A stretch of 64,000 bases of DNA from contig NZ_LXFU01000028.1 in assembly GCF_001657485.1 (NCBI RefSeq), forward strand, positions 62,001-126,000, written 5' to 3'. The notes under the pieces are model-generated. The model ran no database searches, was not told the origin of the DNA, and was given only the letters and a program-made list of their open reading frames with translations. Position numbers and translations under genes: made by a program. Positions 55,905 through 64,000 of this stretch are shown in pieces (the stretch's first letter is position 1; each line of letters begins with the position of its first letter). This DNA comes from Rhizobium sp. WYCCWR10014 (GTDB lineage Bacteria; Pseudomonadota; Alphaproteobacteria; Rhizobiales; Rhizobiaceae).

Positions 55905-57248
55905 ATGGCTGTTATCCTGACCCCAACAAAAACGGCAGCGATCAACCCTCTAAAGTCGTCTCAACCATTGGGCGCTGCCTTGGCCTTCCTGGGCGTCGAT
56001 GGTGCGCTGCCAATACTCCATGGCAGCCAGGGATGTAGCAGTTTTGCACTGGTGCTGCTCGTGAGGCATTTCAAGCATATGGTCCCGCTGCAGACAACTG
56101 CAATGGACCAGATCGCGACGGTGGTGGGCGGCGCTGATTTTCTCGAGAAAGCTCTCGTCAAGCTAAAAGCTCGCACGTGGCCGCGGCTGATCGGAATCTG
56201 CACTACCGCCGCGGCAGAAACCCGCGACGAAGATATCGCAGGTGATATCTTCGACGCCAAAGGCGCGCGCCCGAGAAAACTCATTGATACGGAAGTGGTA
56301 CTCGCACGCACTCCCGACTTCGCAGGGGCGGTGGAGGAGGGGTGGTCGAAGGCTGTTACGGCTATGATCGAGGCAATCACGCGGCCCGGCCAGCAGGATC
56401 GCGATCCGGCGACGGTCGTCATACTGCCCGGCTCGAACATCACAGTTTCCGATGTAGAGCATCTGCGAGAAACGGTAGAGAGCTTCGGCTTAATACCCCT
56501 CATTTTGCCTGACGTGTCCGGCGGGCCTGACGAAGCTGTCCGCGATCGATGGATTCCGATCGCACGCGGTGGCGCGAAGGTAGAGCTTATCCGCGATCTC
56601 GGGGCGGCAACACTGTGCATCGCCATCGGCGAACAGATGCGCCGACCGGCTGAAGCTTTGCAGGGCCTAACTGGATTGCCATACGTGATGTTCGGATCGC
56701 TCACGGGCCTGAATAACGCCGACCGTTTCGCCTGGCTCCTTGCAGCGATTTCGCGCGACAACGCGCCAACGGCTGTCCGTCGTGGCCGCATGCAGTTGCA
56801 GGAGGCGATGCTCAGTGGGCATTTTCATTTTGCAGGGAAGAAGGTCGCCATCGGCTCCGAACCGGACCAGCTCTTGCAGTTCTCGCAATTCTTTATCGGC
56901 ATGGGGGCGGTCATTACAGCCGCGGTCGCCACGACCGGGGACTCAAAGGCGCTGCAAATCGTACCAACCGATACGGTCAAAGTCGGCGATCTTGGTGACT
57001 TGGAAGAACTCGCCGTAGACGCTGATCTACTCGTCACGCACTCCCACGGTCGACAGGCCGCAGAACGCCTCGCAGTTCCGCTGATGCGAGTTGGTTTTCC
57101 TGTCTTCGACCGCATAGGCAGCCAGCATAAACTGAACATTCTTTATCGAGGAACGCGCGACATGATCTTCGAAGTCGCCAACATAGTTCAGGCGACTCAA
57201 GGTCTGCCACCCGCTCGCGCACCTCCCGAAACCGTACTCATGAGGTGA
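55905..57248 (+). CDS. nifN: NifN, FeMo-cofactor scaffold beta-like chain
   Basis: The product has 447 residues. It starts MAVILTPTKTAAINPLKSSQ, then PLGAALAFLGVDGALPILHG and SQGCSSFALVLLVRHFK. The key Cys near residue 44 is kept, while fewer cysteines remain than in NifK. It starts 10 bases after nifE and ends the run of clear nifHDKEN genes. nifX, which often follows, is not present here. Confidence 0.96.
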   Translation: MAVILTPTKTAAINPLKSSQPLGAALAFLGVDGALPILHGSQGCSSFALVLLVRHFKHMVPLQTTAMDQIATVVGGADFLEKALVKLKARTWPRLIGICTTAAAETRDEDIAGDIFDAKGARPRKLIDTEVVLARTPDFAGAVEEGWSKAVTAMIEAITRPGQQDRDPATVVILPGSNITVSDVEHLRETVESFGLIPLILPDVSGGPDEAVRDRWIPIARGGAKVELIRDLGAATLCIAIGEQMRRPAEALQGLTGLPYVMFGSLTGLNNADRFAWLLAAISRDNAPTAVRRGRMQLQEAMLSGHFHFAGKKVAIGSEPDQLLQFSQFFIGMGAVITAAVATTGDSKALQIVPTDTVKVGDLGDLEELAVDADLLVTHSHGRQAAERLAVPLMRVGFPVFDRIGSQHKLNILYRGTRDMIFEVANIVQATQGLPPARAPPETVLMR

Positions 57249-57413
57249 GCATCGCCGGACCTTTTCATCCGTCGCGTACTTCTCCTCGTCGCACGAGGAG
57301 CCGCTCCTGATGACTTCATCGGCAGCCACATTGAACTGAAGAAGAAAGGAAGCCGAAGGCGTGGAGACAATGCCACTTTTGGCAATTCGTGGATCTAAGT
57401 TGAGGATCAAACT

Positions 57414-57764
57414 ATGTCTTCTGTAAAAACCGTTAATATCACGAACTTTCAGTCTGAAGTTTTGGATTCGACAATGTTCGTTCTCGTCGATTTCTGCGCT
57501 CCTGGGTGTCGCCCGTGGAACATGATCGCCCCAATCCTCGAACACATCGCCATCGAGATGAAGGGCCTTGTCAAGGTCGTTAAGCTGAATATCGCTGAGA
57601 ACCCGGAACTCGCTGCTCAATACATTCAGCAACGCTTAATAAACGAAAAGTTCGCTGCCGTCGTACTTCCTGCCCTTGTAATCTTCAATGGCCTGAAGGT
57701 CGTCGGCACTTTGGAGGCTTCCAGCCGAAGTCCGATATCGAAAAATGGATATGTCGAACGGTAG
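57414..57764 (+). CDS. Thioredoxin-fold protein with a changed active site
   Basis: The product has 116 residues. The thioredoxin-like start VNITNFQSEVLDSTMFVLVD is followed by FCAPGCRPWNMIAPILEHIA, where the usual W-C-G-P-C is replaced by G-C-R-P-W: the first cysteine is retained, the second is Trp. KVVKLNIAENPELAAQYIQQ continues the fold, but after residue 75 the sequence diverges from its paralogue at 58375 (no I-P cis-proline motif), perhaps after a frameshift. It follows nifN on the same strand after 165 bases. Confidence 0.65.
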   Translation: MSSVKTVNITNFQSEVLDSTMFVLVDFCAPGCRPWNMIAPILEHIAIEMKGLVKVVKLNIAENPELAAQYIQQRLINEKFAAVVLPALVIFNGLKVVGTLEASSRSPISKNGYVER

Positions 57765-57857
57765 CTGATTACTCATGATGTGAATGGACAAGCAGAGCAC
57801 CCGGCAAACCGCCCTGGGCTTGCCGGAGGCTCCAACTTCTGAGAAAAGGGAGCCGAC

Positions 57858-58030
57858 ATGAGCAAGACAATTACCAAGGTTTCAGCGGAAGTCCGCGAGC
57901 GTGCGATCCGTTGTTGCGGGTGGGAGGCTGCGCCTGAGCCGGTCAAGAGTCCGTGGGTGCGTGGTGCCTTCAACGCCTGCACCATGGCATCACACGATCT
58001 GCGCAACGTCCTCATGAAATATCAAATCTA
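57858..58030 (+). pseudogene. IS3-family OrfA-like remnant
   Basis: The start MSKTITKVSAEVRERAIR looks like the beginning of an IS3 OrfA, with an aaaaggg-type site upstream. The helix-turn-helix does not follow and the frame quickly loses its character. It separates the two thioredoxin-like genes. Confidence 0.4.
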
Positions 58031-58374
58031 CGGATCGAAAAGGCCACTCTCGAAGTCAACGAGAGTGCCGAACTGCTCAAGCACGACAGACCAACCGTAC
58101 CGTTTCGTGCGCCTGGTTGTCGCTGTGGTCAGCTCGTAACGGCAGCCGGCAAGAATGATCTGCCGGACCGTCTTACGGTAGGTCTCCAAAAACGGTCCCA
58201 CAGTGGCGGGTTTGCCGGAGGCACATGACGCGCAGTGTGGGGCAGGATCTGGCTGAATTACGTGACGTCTCGCTCAGTCTGACCACCTTCACGACGCGCG
58301 TTTCGTCAGATCAATTCGACAACGCATCAACACATCCATCAAACGGCGCTCAACTCTGGTAACAGGAAACGTCC
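58031..58374. other. Spacer between thioredoxin-like genes
   Basis: No gene with a recognisable motif is visible. The end carries the leader of the next gene (ggtaacaggaaacgtcc). Confidence 0.4.
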
Positions 58375-58707
58375 ATGCACTGGGTACACGTCAATTTCAA
58401 CAATTTCCAGTTAGAAGTTCGGGAATCCCCAATACCTGTTATCCTTCACCTTTGGGCTGAAGGCTGCGGCCCATGCGACACGATTGCTCAGATCCTAGAA
58501 GAAGTTGCCGTCGAGATGAAAGGCAGAATCAAAGTCGCCAAGCTGGATCTCGGTAAGAACCGGGAACTCGCCGCGCAATTCGGTGTGCAATTTATTCCGA
58601 TCCTAGCTTTCTTCAAGGGGGGCATAGTCAACGATTTCTTTGTCGGTGCCCCGCAGAAATCCGCTATTGTGAAGTGGGTAGATAAAACTTTGCTGACTAG
58701 CTCGTGA
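58375..58707 (+). CDS. Thioredoxin-like protein with intact CGPC motif
   Basis: The product has 110 residues: MHWVHVNFNNFQLEVRESPI, LHLWAEGCGPCDTIAQILEE, then RIKVAKLDLGKNRELAAQFG, VQFIPILAFFKGG. It has the C-G-P-C redox pair with E-G before it instead of W/A, and a cis-proline (I-P). It is a paralogue of 57414 but with the full fold. A role in redox protection or assembly of nitrogenase is inferred only from position. Confidence 0.75.
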   Translation: MHWVHVNFNNFQLEVRESPIPVILHLWAEGCGPCDTIAQILEEVAVEMKGRIKVAKLDLGKNRELAAQFGVQFIPILAFFKGGIVNDFFVGAPQKSAIVKWVDKTLLTSS

Positions 58708-58810
58708 AGCTCAGGTGGAGCAAACCGTAGGCGAGGGTTTGGATGCGGGGAGATTGAGTCGGCTTGACGTGCCCCGATAATTTAGGCCATTTGGAACTGG
58801 AATTTTCCAC

Positions 58811-58999
58811 TTTGAACCGCCCCCAAACTCTGGACCAGCTGAGGCTAGAGTTTTCCGGCTTCATTCAGGGAGGCGGGCTGGTTGCGCCTCCTGATTTCAT
58901 CAGCGAGATCGGCACCTTATTGCCGATCGCACCATGTGGCCGAAACTCATTATACTCTCTACGCCAATCCTCCATCTTTTCGCGGGCCTCCGCAAGGGT
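58811..58999 (-). repeat. Inverted partial copy of the IS3 element at 12448
   Basis: It matches 13680-13492 in reverse, from the terminal repeat (tttgaaccgcccccaaactc) into the orfB C-terminus (WRREYNEFRPHGAIGNKVP in the minus frame). The match stops at 58999. It is a fragment of only one end. Confidence 0.88.
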
Positions 59000-59136
59000 T
59001 GCGATTTCGTCGTGCCTAACTCAGATCGCTAAGATCCGTGCACTGACGCGGAGCTGCACTGCTTGATACTGATCAGGATGACACGCGTTCACCCGCTCTC
59101 TTTCGAAAAATGAATTGGATGGCCGTCGCACAAGCT

Positions 59137-59847
59137 CTATCGAGAAAGCAACCGCGGAACTGGAAAGTCTAACACATTGTCCGTGTAGCTTTCGACCACG
59201 GCGCTAAACGGCGTTCCGTCTCGAAGTTTAAGCACTGCACGATGTTCGAGCAGGAACGGCTGCAGGCTAGGGGAACTTGTTTCATGCGCTACTAAGCCGT
59301 CTATGTCCCAGCCTTCGGATAGAGGGGACCAGAGCAACTTGGCAGACAGGTTTGTGCGAGTGAAATTGAGAGCCTGAACGGCTCTGCCAAACGCGATATC
59401 GCTGGTCTTCAACGCGTGATTCATCGCTGCAGTAAGTTTTGCAGGTAAATACCAATTGTCGGCCTCGGATAGGACGCGGTCGCCGCAGACCAAGCGGACG
59501 TGGCGATAAGCGATCAGCTCTCCGGGTCCGACTGTCAGAAGTTCACGGATGTGCTCGTCGGCCGGCTTGTCTTGCCCGCGCACACGCTGTGCTACGATCT
59601 TGGAACCTTCCGGCGCGAGCTTGTGCGCCGCGCACCAGCGGTCAAGGGTCAACGTAGCACTGGCATTGCTCAGGAGATTGGCATTCAAGGTCTGGAGGAC
59701 CGCAAGCGCTTCCACTCGAGATGCTGGGCTGTTCAGCCAATGAGACCGTGTGGAAGATTGTTGCGCAAAAGCAATCTGCGTCCCCAGCGCCATGCCGGCC
59801 GCTGCGCGTGCGGCAATGCGAATGCATTTCAAAGAGGGTAACATCAC
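59137..59847 (-). CDS. Exported protein of a chorismate-lyase-like (UbiC-type) fold
   Basis: The product has 236 residues. A signal peptide (CIRIAARAAAGMALGTQIAFA) ends around residue 29. The rest resembles the UbiC/DUF98-type fold: PGELIAYRHVRLVCGDRVLS, EADNWYLPAKLTAAMNHALK, SDIAFGRAVQALNFTRTNL and LLEHRAVLKLRDGTPFSAVV, ending VESYTDNVLDF. Ordinary chorismate lyase is cytosolic, so an exported form likely does something else. No operon partner is seen. Confidence 0.55.
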   Translation of the reverse strand: MMLPSLKCIRIAARAAAGMALGTQIAFAQQSSTRSHWLNSPASRVEALAVLQTLNANLLSNASATLTLDRWCAAHKLAPEGSKIVAQRVRGQDKPADEHIRELLTVGPGELIAYRHVRLVCGDRVLSEADNWYLPAKLTAAMNHALKTSDIAFGRAVQALNFTRTNLSAKLLWSPLSEGWDIDGLVAHETSSPSLQPFLLEHRAVLKLRDGTPFSAVVESYTDNVLDFPVPRLLSR

Positions 59848-59942
59848 TGAAAATGAACTCCTTTTCTGCGGTGAATTTGATGGGAAGCCGTGCGGTCAAG
59901 TTTTCTGTTTTTGGCAGGCGAGCATATATGCATCCTGCAGCA

Positions 59943-60197
59943 TTATTTGAACTGCGCGTTGCGTGTACCGGATAGGGTAGGGTTCTCGATTGACTTCTTA
60001 ATCTTTCGATGTCGTTGTTGGAGTTTGCAACCGTTGGCGACTGCGTCGGCGATTTCACCCTGGAATTTGGAAGCAAGACTTAATATTAAATCGGGAACGC
60101 GGCCGCCGTCCGAGCTCTCCCAGTTCCATACATCGTAACCCTCACCTACGGGGTTTAGCGCCCTTGTTGTCCTCCTCGCTCTTTGCGAAATGTTCAT
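59943..60197 (-). CDS. Hypothetical protein, 84 residues
   Basis: It starts MNISQRARRTTRALNPVGEG with good coding composition downstream (YDVWNWESSDGG, DLILSLASKFQGEIADAVAN, KLQQRHRKIKKSIE). It overlaps the end of the upstream small gene by 56 bases in another frame. I do not recognise it. Confidence 0.45.
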   Translation of the reverse strand: MNISQRARRTTRALNPVGEGYDVWNWESSDGGRVPDLILSLASKFQGEIADAVANGCKLQQRHRKIKKSIENPTLSGTRNAQFK

Positions 60198-60363
60198 GCC
60201 GCTGGATTGGATAAAATAGGTCGCAACCGTAAGCCCAATCCAAGAGAAATTGTTGAAAGATGGTCTTCTTCTTCGACACAGAGTCCTTCTGCCGGTGGTC
60301 GACGGTCGCTGCCAGCAGGCGCGCGTCGGTAACGTACTTGTCTGATTTCTTGTTGCGCTCCAT
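60142..60363 (-). CDS. Hypothetical protein, 73 residues
   Basis: It starts MERNKKSDKYVTDARLLAAT with gggag nine bases upstream, and continues KKKTIFQQFLLDWAYGCDLF. The protein is charged and helical with no signal peptide. Family unknown. It overlaps the next frame on the same strand. Confidence 0.45.
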   Translation of the reverse strand: MERNKKSDKYVTDARLLAATVDHRQKDSVSKKKTIFQQFLLDWAYGCDLFYPIQRHEHFAKSEEDNKGAKPRR

Positions 60364-60800
60364 GCCATCGTGCTCCCTGTGTAACCTGCCGGCGATGATG
60401 TCGCCTGCAATGGTTCAGCTTCGTAGGAAAAAGACTGTCCTGTTGTGATATCGGTAGCCGGGTTGCGGGGACATTTGATGAAGGCGATAAATAAAGCAAC
60501 TACTCGCCAGGATATACTTTCTGGCATAACATGAAATATTCAATAAAAGAATTTATAACTGTGGTAAAACAGTAGGTTATACAAATATAAGTTTGCATAT
60601 AATATTGCATATATCGCACTTCGTTTCTTTGGCTGCAGCCGTCAAGGCCACTTTGTCCTCCACCGCTCTACGGCTGAAGCAATCAGCTGCACGATATGAG
60701 GCGCCGAGCCCAGTCTCCGATCGTGAAGGGAATGATCGCGGCCCAGGCATCCCTGTCAGTCCACGAAAACGGCGCGGCAAACGGATAGCCGCCGAAGACG
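60364..60800. other. AT-rich spacer with an IS-end-like repeat
   Basis: Bases 60610-60650 (atatatcgcacttcgtttct, ttggctgcagcc) resemble 15290-15320 (atatatcgcacttcatgtct, ttggcggccgc), which adjoins an IS5 fragment. No gene is visible. Confidence 0.4.
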
Positions 60801-61223
60801 CTAGAAGGGCAACCTCGCGTTCTCCTTGACTTTCTTCATCACGAAGAAGGTGCGCGTCTGGCGCACGCCAGGCAGGGCGATCAGCTTCTGGCCGTGCAGC
60901 TTGTTGAAATCGGCCATGTCACGGACGCGGATTTTCAGGAGGTAATCGAAATCTCCGGCCACCAGACTGCAGTCCAGCACTTCCTTAAGCTCCATGACAG
61001 CGCCCTCGAATGCGCCAAAGCTCTCAGGTGTGGAGCGATCCAATACGACGCCCACCATCACCATCGCGCCGAGTCCGACGACGCTCGGCGCGACCTCCGC
61101 CCGAACGCCGGTAAGGGGACGTGCCGCCGAACGTGCGATCGTCCCGACACGGGGCCAAATCTGGCTGTGATCGGTGATGCGGCGCGGGCATCTCAATCTG
61201 TCGTTATCCACTCCCCGACTCAA
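60801..61223 (-). pseudogene. Lrp/AsnC-family regulator, only the C-terminal ligand domain
   Basis: Residues about 50-140 match the AsnC ligand-binding domain: SFGAFEGAVMELKEVLDCSL, VAGDFDYLLKIRVRDMADFN and IALPGVRQTRTFFVMKKVKE. The upstream part in this frame does not contain the helix-turn-helix that should come first, so the gene is truncated or frameshifted. The family regulates amino-acid metabolism. Confidence 0.65.
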
Positions 61224-61274
61224 CCTTTGCGTAAAGTGCGGGGAGTGAACCGTTCGGCCGAGGGGTTTCGCCTC

Positions 61275-61679
61275 TTACTGGCAGGCAGTCAGACCGCCCG
61301 GATTTTGAATGGGGGCGAAACCGACGCCGTCGATTGTGTTGTCGTTGCGGGCAATGAAGCAGTAATTGTCATTGGCATGGGGAGCTGCAACGACGCAGGA
61401 GTTGGCCCCCGCCGGAATGACATAGGTGTCCAATCCGTTGATCGCAAAGACCGAGGCTGTTCCATTCGGATGGGGTACCGGCTGCTTTGTGAACAAGATG
61501 GCATTCTGTGGTGGCGCGACTGCGATAGGCTGATGGTTCCGGCAATCGGACGAAAAGACGAGTTGTGCCGCCGCGGGTATAGCGGTTGCGATAATGGAGG
61601 AGATGGCAATGAGAAGTCTTGCAGCGGTCTTGCCGCGAGGACCTGTTTGGCCGGTGAACTTCGTTGTGATGCCCGACAT
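61275..61679 (-). CDS. Exported protein of unknown function, 134 residues
   Basis: The ATG at 61679 has caggag upstream. An N-terminal hydrophobic stretch (RLLIAISSIIATAIPAAA) ends in A-Q, a likely signal cleavage. The mature part has a few cysteines (SSDCRNHQPI, SCVVAAPHANDNYCFIARND, LTAC) that could form disulfides. It is the last gene of the minus-strand group that begins at 63259. Confidence 0.6.
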   Translation of the reverse strand: MSGITTKFTGQTGPRGKTAARLLIAISSIIATAIPAAAQLVFSSDCRNHQPIAVAPPQNAILFTKQPVPHPNGTASVFAINGLDTYVIPAGANSCVVAAPHANDNYCFIARNDNTIDGVGFAPIQNPGGLTACQ

Positions 61680-61746
61680 GGCTATTCTCCTGATTGCAAG
61701 GATTGAGGGGATTGCTCAAGCGTCTGTAATGATCCTGATTCTGGGT

Positions 61747-62463
61747 CTATGGTCCTCCCGCCGCCGAAAAGGTCCCGTTGGCATTGTAGGTTACGGTGTA
61801 CGTTGCGTAGCCGGTGGTGAAATCGCAGCGCGCGGCGTTGCTCTCGTCGTAAGCCACGGTGCTTCCGACCGGCTGGTAGCCCATTTTCACGAAAAAGATT
61901 TGCTTCGGTATGCAGTTCATGATCGCATTGGGGACAGGAGCGACGAAGCTCGAGAGTATGATCGCCTGACTGTTGTTGAGGGCGACGACGCCGCAATAGA
62001 GTTCGGGATGCGGCAGCGGCGTATAGGAAGGCACGTTGATGCCAAACCCTCCGATCGCAATTCCGGCTTGATTGGCCGGCGCCGAAAGTCCGAGCGGGTC
62101 GAGCGTCAAGGTCGTGCAATTATCCGGCGAACCATCGGCCGTGGTGAGCGTAACCGGTCGGAACGCCGAGGTGCTGCCGACCACCGATAGCGTAGCTGCA
62201 TTGAGCGCGAGCAGCGCAATAAGCTGGGAGGCAGACGCTTGTTTGGTGCTGAGGGCACCTGCATAGATCTGACTGTCCAACCCGAAATTGATCTGCGCTC
62301 CCGTAGTTGCGTAATTGCCGACGCTTTGGCAGCCGAGACTGCCGCTGAGGATGGGATCAGGGCTCGGCAGCAACGGAAATGCGGCCTGCTTCTGGAAGAC
62401 ATAGAAATATTGCGTCGTTTGCGAAAGGTTTCGAACGATGATCTGGTATGACGAACTCGTCAT
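61747..62463 (-). CDS. Unknown protein, paralogue of the upstream gene
   Basis: The product has 238 residues from the ATG at 62463 (MTSSSYQIIVRNLSQTTQYF); aaggggat lies about 11 bases upstream. Like its neighbour it starts with a short strand and the pattern I-x-V-x-N-x5-T-x-x-F-Y-x-F-Q, then LGCQSVGNYATTGAQINFGL, and ends in F-T-T-G-Y-A-T-Y-x-V-T-Y-N-A-N-G-T-F. It has no signal peptide. The beta-rich, Asn/Ser/Gly/Tyr-rich composition suggests a structural or surface protein. No family is recognised. Confidence 0.6.
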   Translation of the reverse strand: MTSSSYQIIVRNLSQTTQYFYVFQKQAAFPLLPSPDPILSGSLGCQSVGNYATTGAQINFGLDSQIYAGALSTKQASASQLIALLALNAATLSVVGSTSAFRPVTLTTADGSPDNCTTLTLDPLGLSAPANQAGIAIGGFGINVPSYTPLPHPELYCGVVALNNSQAIILSSFVAPVPNAIMNCIPKQIFFVKMGYQPVGSTVAYDESNAARCDFTTGYATYTVTYNANGTFSAAGGP

Positions 62464-62587
62464 GGCGTGTGATAATCCCCTTTTAGACCAAGCCTGTCCG
62501 TCGCCCGGAACGAGCGGTGGCAACCGAACGAATGGTGCGCATGCAGGTGAAGAAGGGGCGGATCCTCACCTGCGTGCCTGCCGGGGT

Positions 62588-63259
62588 TTACTGGAGCTGC
62601 GTAGTCCAGGTCCCGTCAGATTTCAGGCTGACGTTGCAGACGGAATAGCCGCCGGTGAAATCCGAAAGCGCCGCGTTCACGCTCGATTGCGTAAAGTTCA
62701 TGACGACACCTGGCGTGTAAGCCCCGGTCTGGACATAGTATTTCAGGATCGGCTGGCAATCGGTGTTGCTGGCGGGGTTTGCCTGCACGAAGTTGGAGAG
62801 CACGATGCCGCCATTGACGGCAACCGCCGAGCCGACATTGAAATAGGGGGGCGAGTTGAAGACCGGCGTGGTAATGCGAAACGCACCAGGCTGCACACCT
62901 TCCCCGTAGATCGGCGAGGAGAGACCGAGCGGGTTGACCGTCGCGGTCGTCCAGTCGTTCGGTTTACCGCTGCCACCTGAACTCGGAGCAAGATCGATGG
63001 CGCGGCTGGCTGACGAGTAGCCGGAAGAGGCGCCGATTTGCGGCGGTGTGTTTGCCTGCTGGATGCCGGCATAATATTGCAGGTTGACCTGGAAGGTCAG
63101 GATCGCGCCGGTGTTGTCGTAGTTGCCGAGCGATTGCGAGAAAAGGCTATTCGAATAGACTTGCCCGCCGCCGGTGTAAATCGCCGGCTGCTGAAAGAAG
63201 TAGAAGTTTTGCGTCTGGGATTCGTAATTTTTCACGTTGATCGTCAGCATCGTAGACAT
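62588..63259 (-). CDS. Unknown beta-rich protein, first gene of the group
   Basis: The product has 223 residues from the ATG at 63259 (agaaggg seven bases upstream): MSTMLTINVKNYESQTQNFY, FFQQPAIYTGGGQVYSNSLF, SQSLGNYDNTGAILTFQVNL, LSDFTGGYSVCNVSLKSDGT. It is related along its length to the following gene. It has no signal peptide and no transmembrane segment; two Cys near the end (TDCQPILKYYVQTGAYTPGV, SVCNV) recur in the paralogue. Function unknown. Confidence 0.65.
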   Translation of the reverse strand: MSTMLTINVKNYESQTQNFYFFQQPAIYTGGGQVYSNSLFSQSLGNYDNTGAILTFQVNLQYYAGIQQANTPPQIGASSGYSSASRAIDLAPSSGGSGKPNDWTTATVNPLGLSSPIYGEGVQPGAFRITTPVFNSPPYFNVGSAVAVNGGIVLSNFVQANPASNTDCQPILKYYVQTGAYTPGVVMNFTQSSVNAALSDFTGGYSVCNVSLKSDGTWTTQLQ

Positions 63260-63265
63260 GGGCAA

Positions 63266-63436
63266 CCCTTCTGCGTTTGAGAGTGAAAACGAGGGTCTTC
63301 ACCGCGGCGAGGGCAGGTGGCCTAGTTTTGCTACCGATGCCGTCGTGAAACCCTAACTAGAAATATTGTTTATGGCGGCGGTAGTTGCAATCTAAAGATG
63401 TTGAGTGCAACGTAAAAAAGCCGTATGAAATTGTGC
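63266..63436. other. Spacer before the three-gene group
   Basis: No gene is seen. It should contain the promoter of the group on the minus strand; I cannot recognise its elements. Confidence 0.3.
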
Positions 63437-63787
63437 TTAGCGTAACACGTGCTCCCGAGGGATCGATTCGAGCAGCCCGATGAGATTGGACTGGGATGCC
63501 GCAGACCGGCCGCGCAGCGCCATGACCCATAGCAACTCCGTGGCGGAGATCGTGCTGTTCTTATGGCCATCTATGGCTCCTCGCCCGAGAAGCAGCCAGT
63601 CGAGGGAGACGTCCAGAAGGCGGGCGAGAGCGCAGGCGCTTTCCAGGGATGTATGGCCGCCGTTCTGCCAGCGGGAGACGGCCGCGACGGATACATTCAG
63701 TTCGGCCGCGAGAGCGTGTACTTTCCGGAAGTTGCCCAGAGAAATCGCTTCTCGAATACGTTTGCCGCGCGCTGGGTCGTAGGCCAT
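63437..63787 (-). CDS. XRE/Cro-family helix-turn-helix regulator
   Basis: The product has 116 residues from the ATG at 63787 (aggaag eight bases upstream). The helix-turn-helix is FRKVHALAAELNVSVAAVSR, WQNGGHTSLESACALARLLD, VSLDWLLLGRG. The tail (ISATELLWVMALRGRSAASQ) is short and probably for dimerisation. It lies just upstream of the unknown paralogous genes on the same strand and could control them; that is inference. Confidence 0.75.
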   Translation of the reverse strand: MAYDPARGKRIREAISLGNFRKVHALAAELNVSVAAVSRWQNGGHTSLESACALARLLDVSLDWLLLGRGAIDGHKNSTISATELLWVMALRGRSAASQSNLIGLLESIPREHVLR

Positions 63788-63964
63788 GACCATTCTTCCT
63801 TTGGGTGCATTGAATTGGCAGCCACAGAGCTTGGGATCGGTCAAGCTTTGGAATTTAAGCGAAAATGAAAGGCAAAGCGAAGCACCGGTCAACCTGGTGA
63901 AATATCCAGATTGCTCCCGGTCGTCTTCCTGTTGTGAAACATCACCACATCAGGAGGGATGGAT

Positions 63965-64000
63965 ATGTTGCGGATACTCACCAAAGACATGCTCGAGACC
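63965..64000 (+). CDS. Start of a gene cut by the window end
   Basis: MLRILTKDMLET follows an aggagg site at the right distance (seven bases before the ATG at 63965). Only 12 codons are inside the window, too few to name it. Confidence 0.45.
   Translation, partial: MLRILTKDMLET

Noticed and set aside
57027-57632. 201-residue minus-strand frame
   Set aside because: Shadow of nifN and of the following thioredoxin-like gene.
58764-59066. 100-residue plus-strand frame
   Set aside because: Most of it is the reverse strand of the IS3 orfB end; the remainder is unique but short.

Overview
The window is part of a rhizobial symbiotic plasmid. It carries a nearly complete set of genes for Nod-factor synthesis and export (nodX-N-M-L-E-F / nodD / nodA-B-C-I-J) and for nitrogen fixation (rpoN2, fdxB, nifT-fdxN-nifB, nifA, fixX-C-B-A, nifH-D-K-E-N). 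Gene content, gene order and a NifA that lacks the usual N-terminal sensory domain point to Rhizobium leguminosarum, most likely biovar trifolii. This assignment comes from remembered gene order and family knowledge, not from a database search.

Layout. 1-16 kb is an insertion-sequence graveyard. It holds remnants of IS6, IS481, IS5, IS110, IS66, IS630 and a group II intron, one apparently complete IS3-family element, and broken or stranded genes: an omptin fragment, a BON-domain protein, a secreted glycerophosphodiester phosphodiesterase, a ferritin-like enzyme beside a decayed GMC oxidoreductase, and a VbhA-like small protein. 16-19 kb has an orphan rhizopine/sugar-binding protein with a clean terminator and a complete IS3-family element. 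19-22 kb is a sigma54 regulon node: small ORF, fdxB, a truncated rpoN copy, a copied nifB promoter, a tiny lipoprotein, and full-length rpoN2. 22-25 kb has a kinase-like P-loop ATPase and two SyrB-like genes. 25-38 kb is the nod region, with nod boxes before nodF, nodM and nodA. 38-41.6 kb is IS66 material. 41.7-57.2 kb is the nif/fix region. 57-59 kb has two thioredoxin-like genes and IS debris. 59-64 kb is a different, less disturbed neighbourhood: a predicted secreted protein, a truncated Lrp regulator, a three-gene unit of unknown secreted or paralogous proteins, and an XRE regulator.

How the parts work together. NodD bound at nod boxes turns on nodABCIJ, nodFE(L) and nodMN. NodM supplies glucosamine-6-phosphate, NodC makes the chitin backbone, NodB deacetylates it, NodA attaches the acyl chain made with NodF and NodE, NodL and NodX add O-acetyl groups, and NodIJ export the product. 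In the nodule, NifA and sigma54 (RpoN2) act on -24/-12 promoters that I can read upstream of nifH, fixA, nifB, the fdxB unit and rpoN2. These drive nitrogenase (NifHDK), cofactor assembly (NifB, NifEN, ferredoxins) and electron supply (FixABCX).

The most interesting signals are a string of partial duplications of symbiosis genes (rpoN 5' part, nifB promoter and start, fixA promoter and fixA start, nodX 3' end), and an Ntn-hydrolase (proteasome/HslV-like) gene at the end of the nifB-fdxN-nifT unit. Also notable are a degenerate thioredoxin pair behind nifN and an unrecognised paralogous gene pair at 61.7-63.3 kb.
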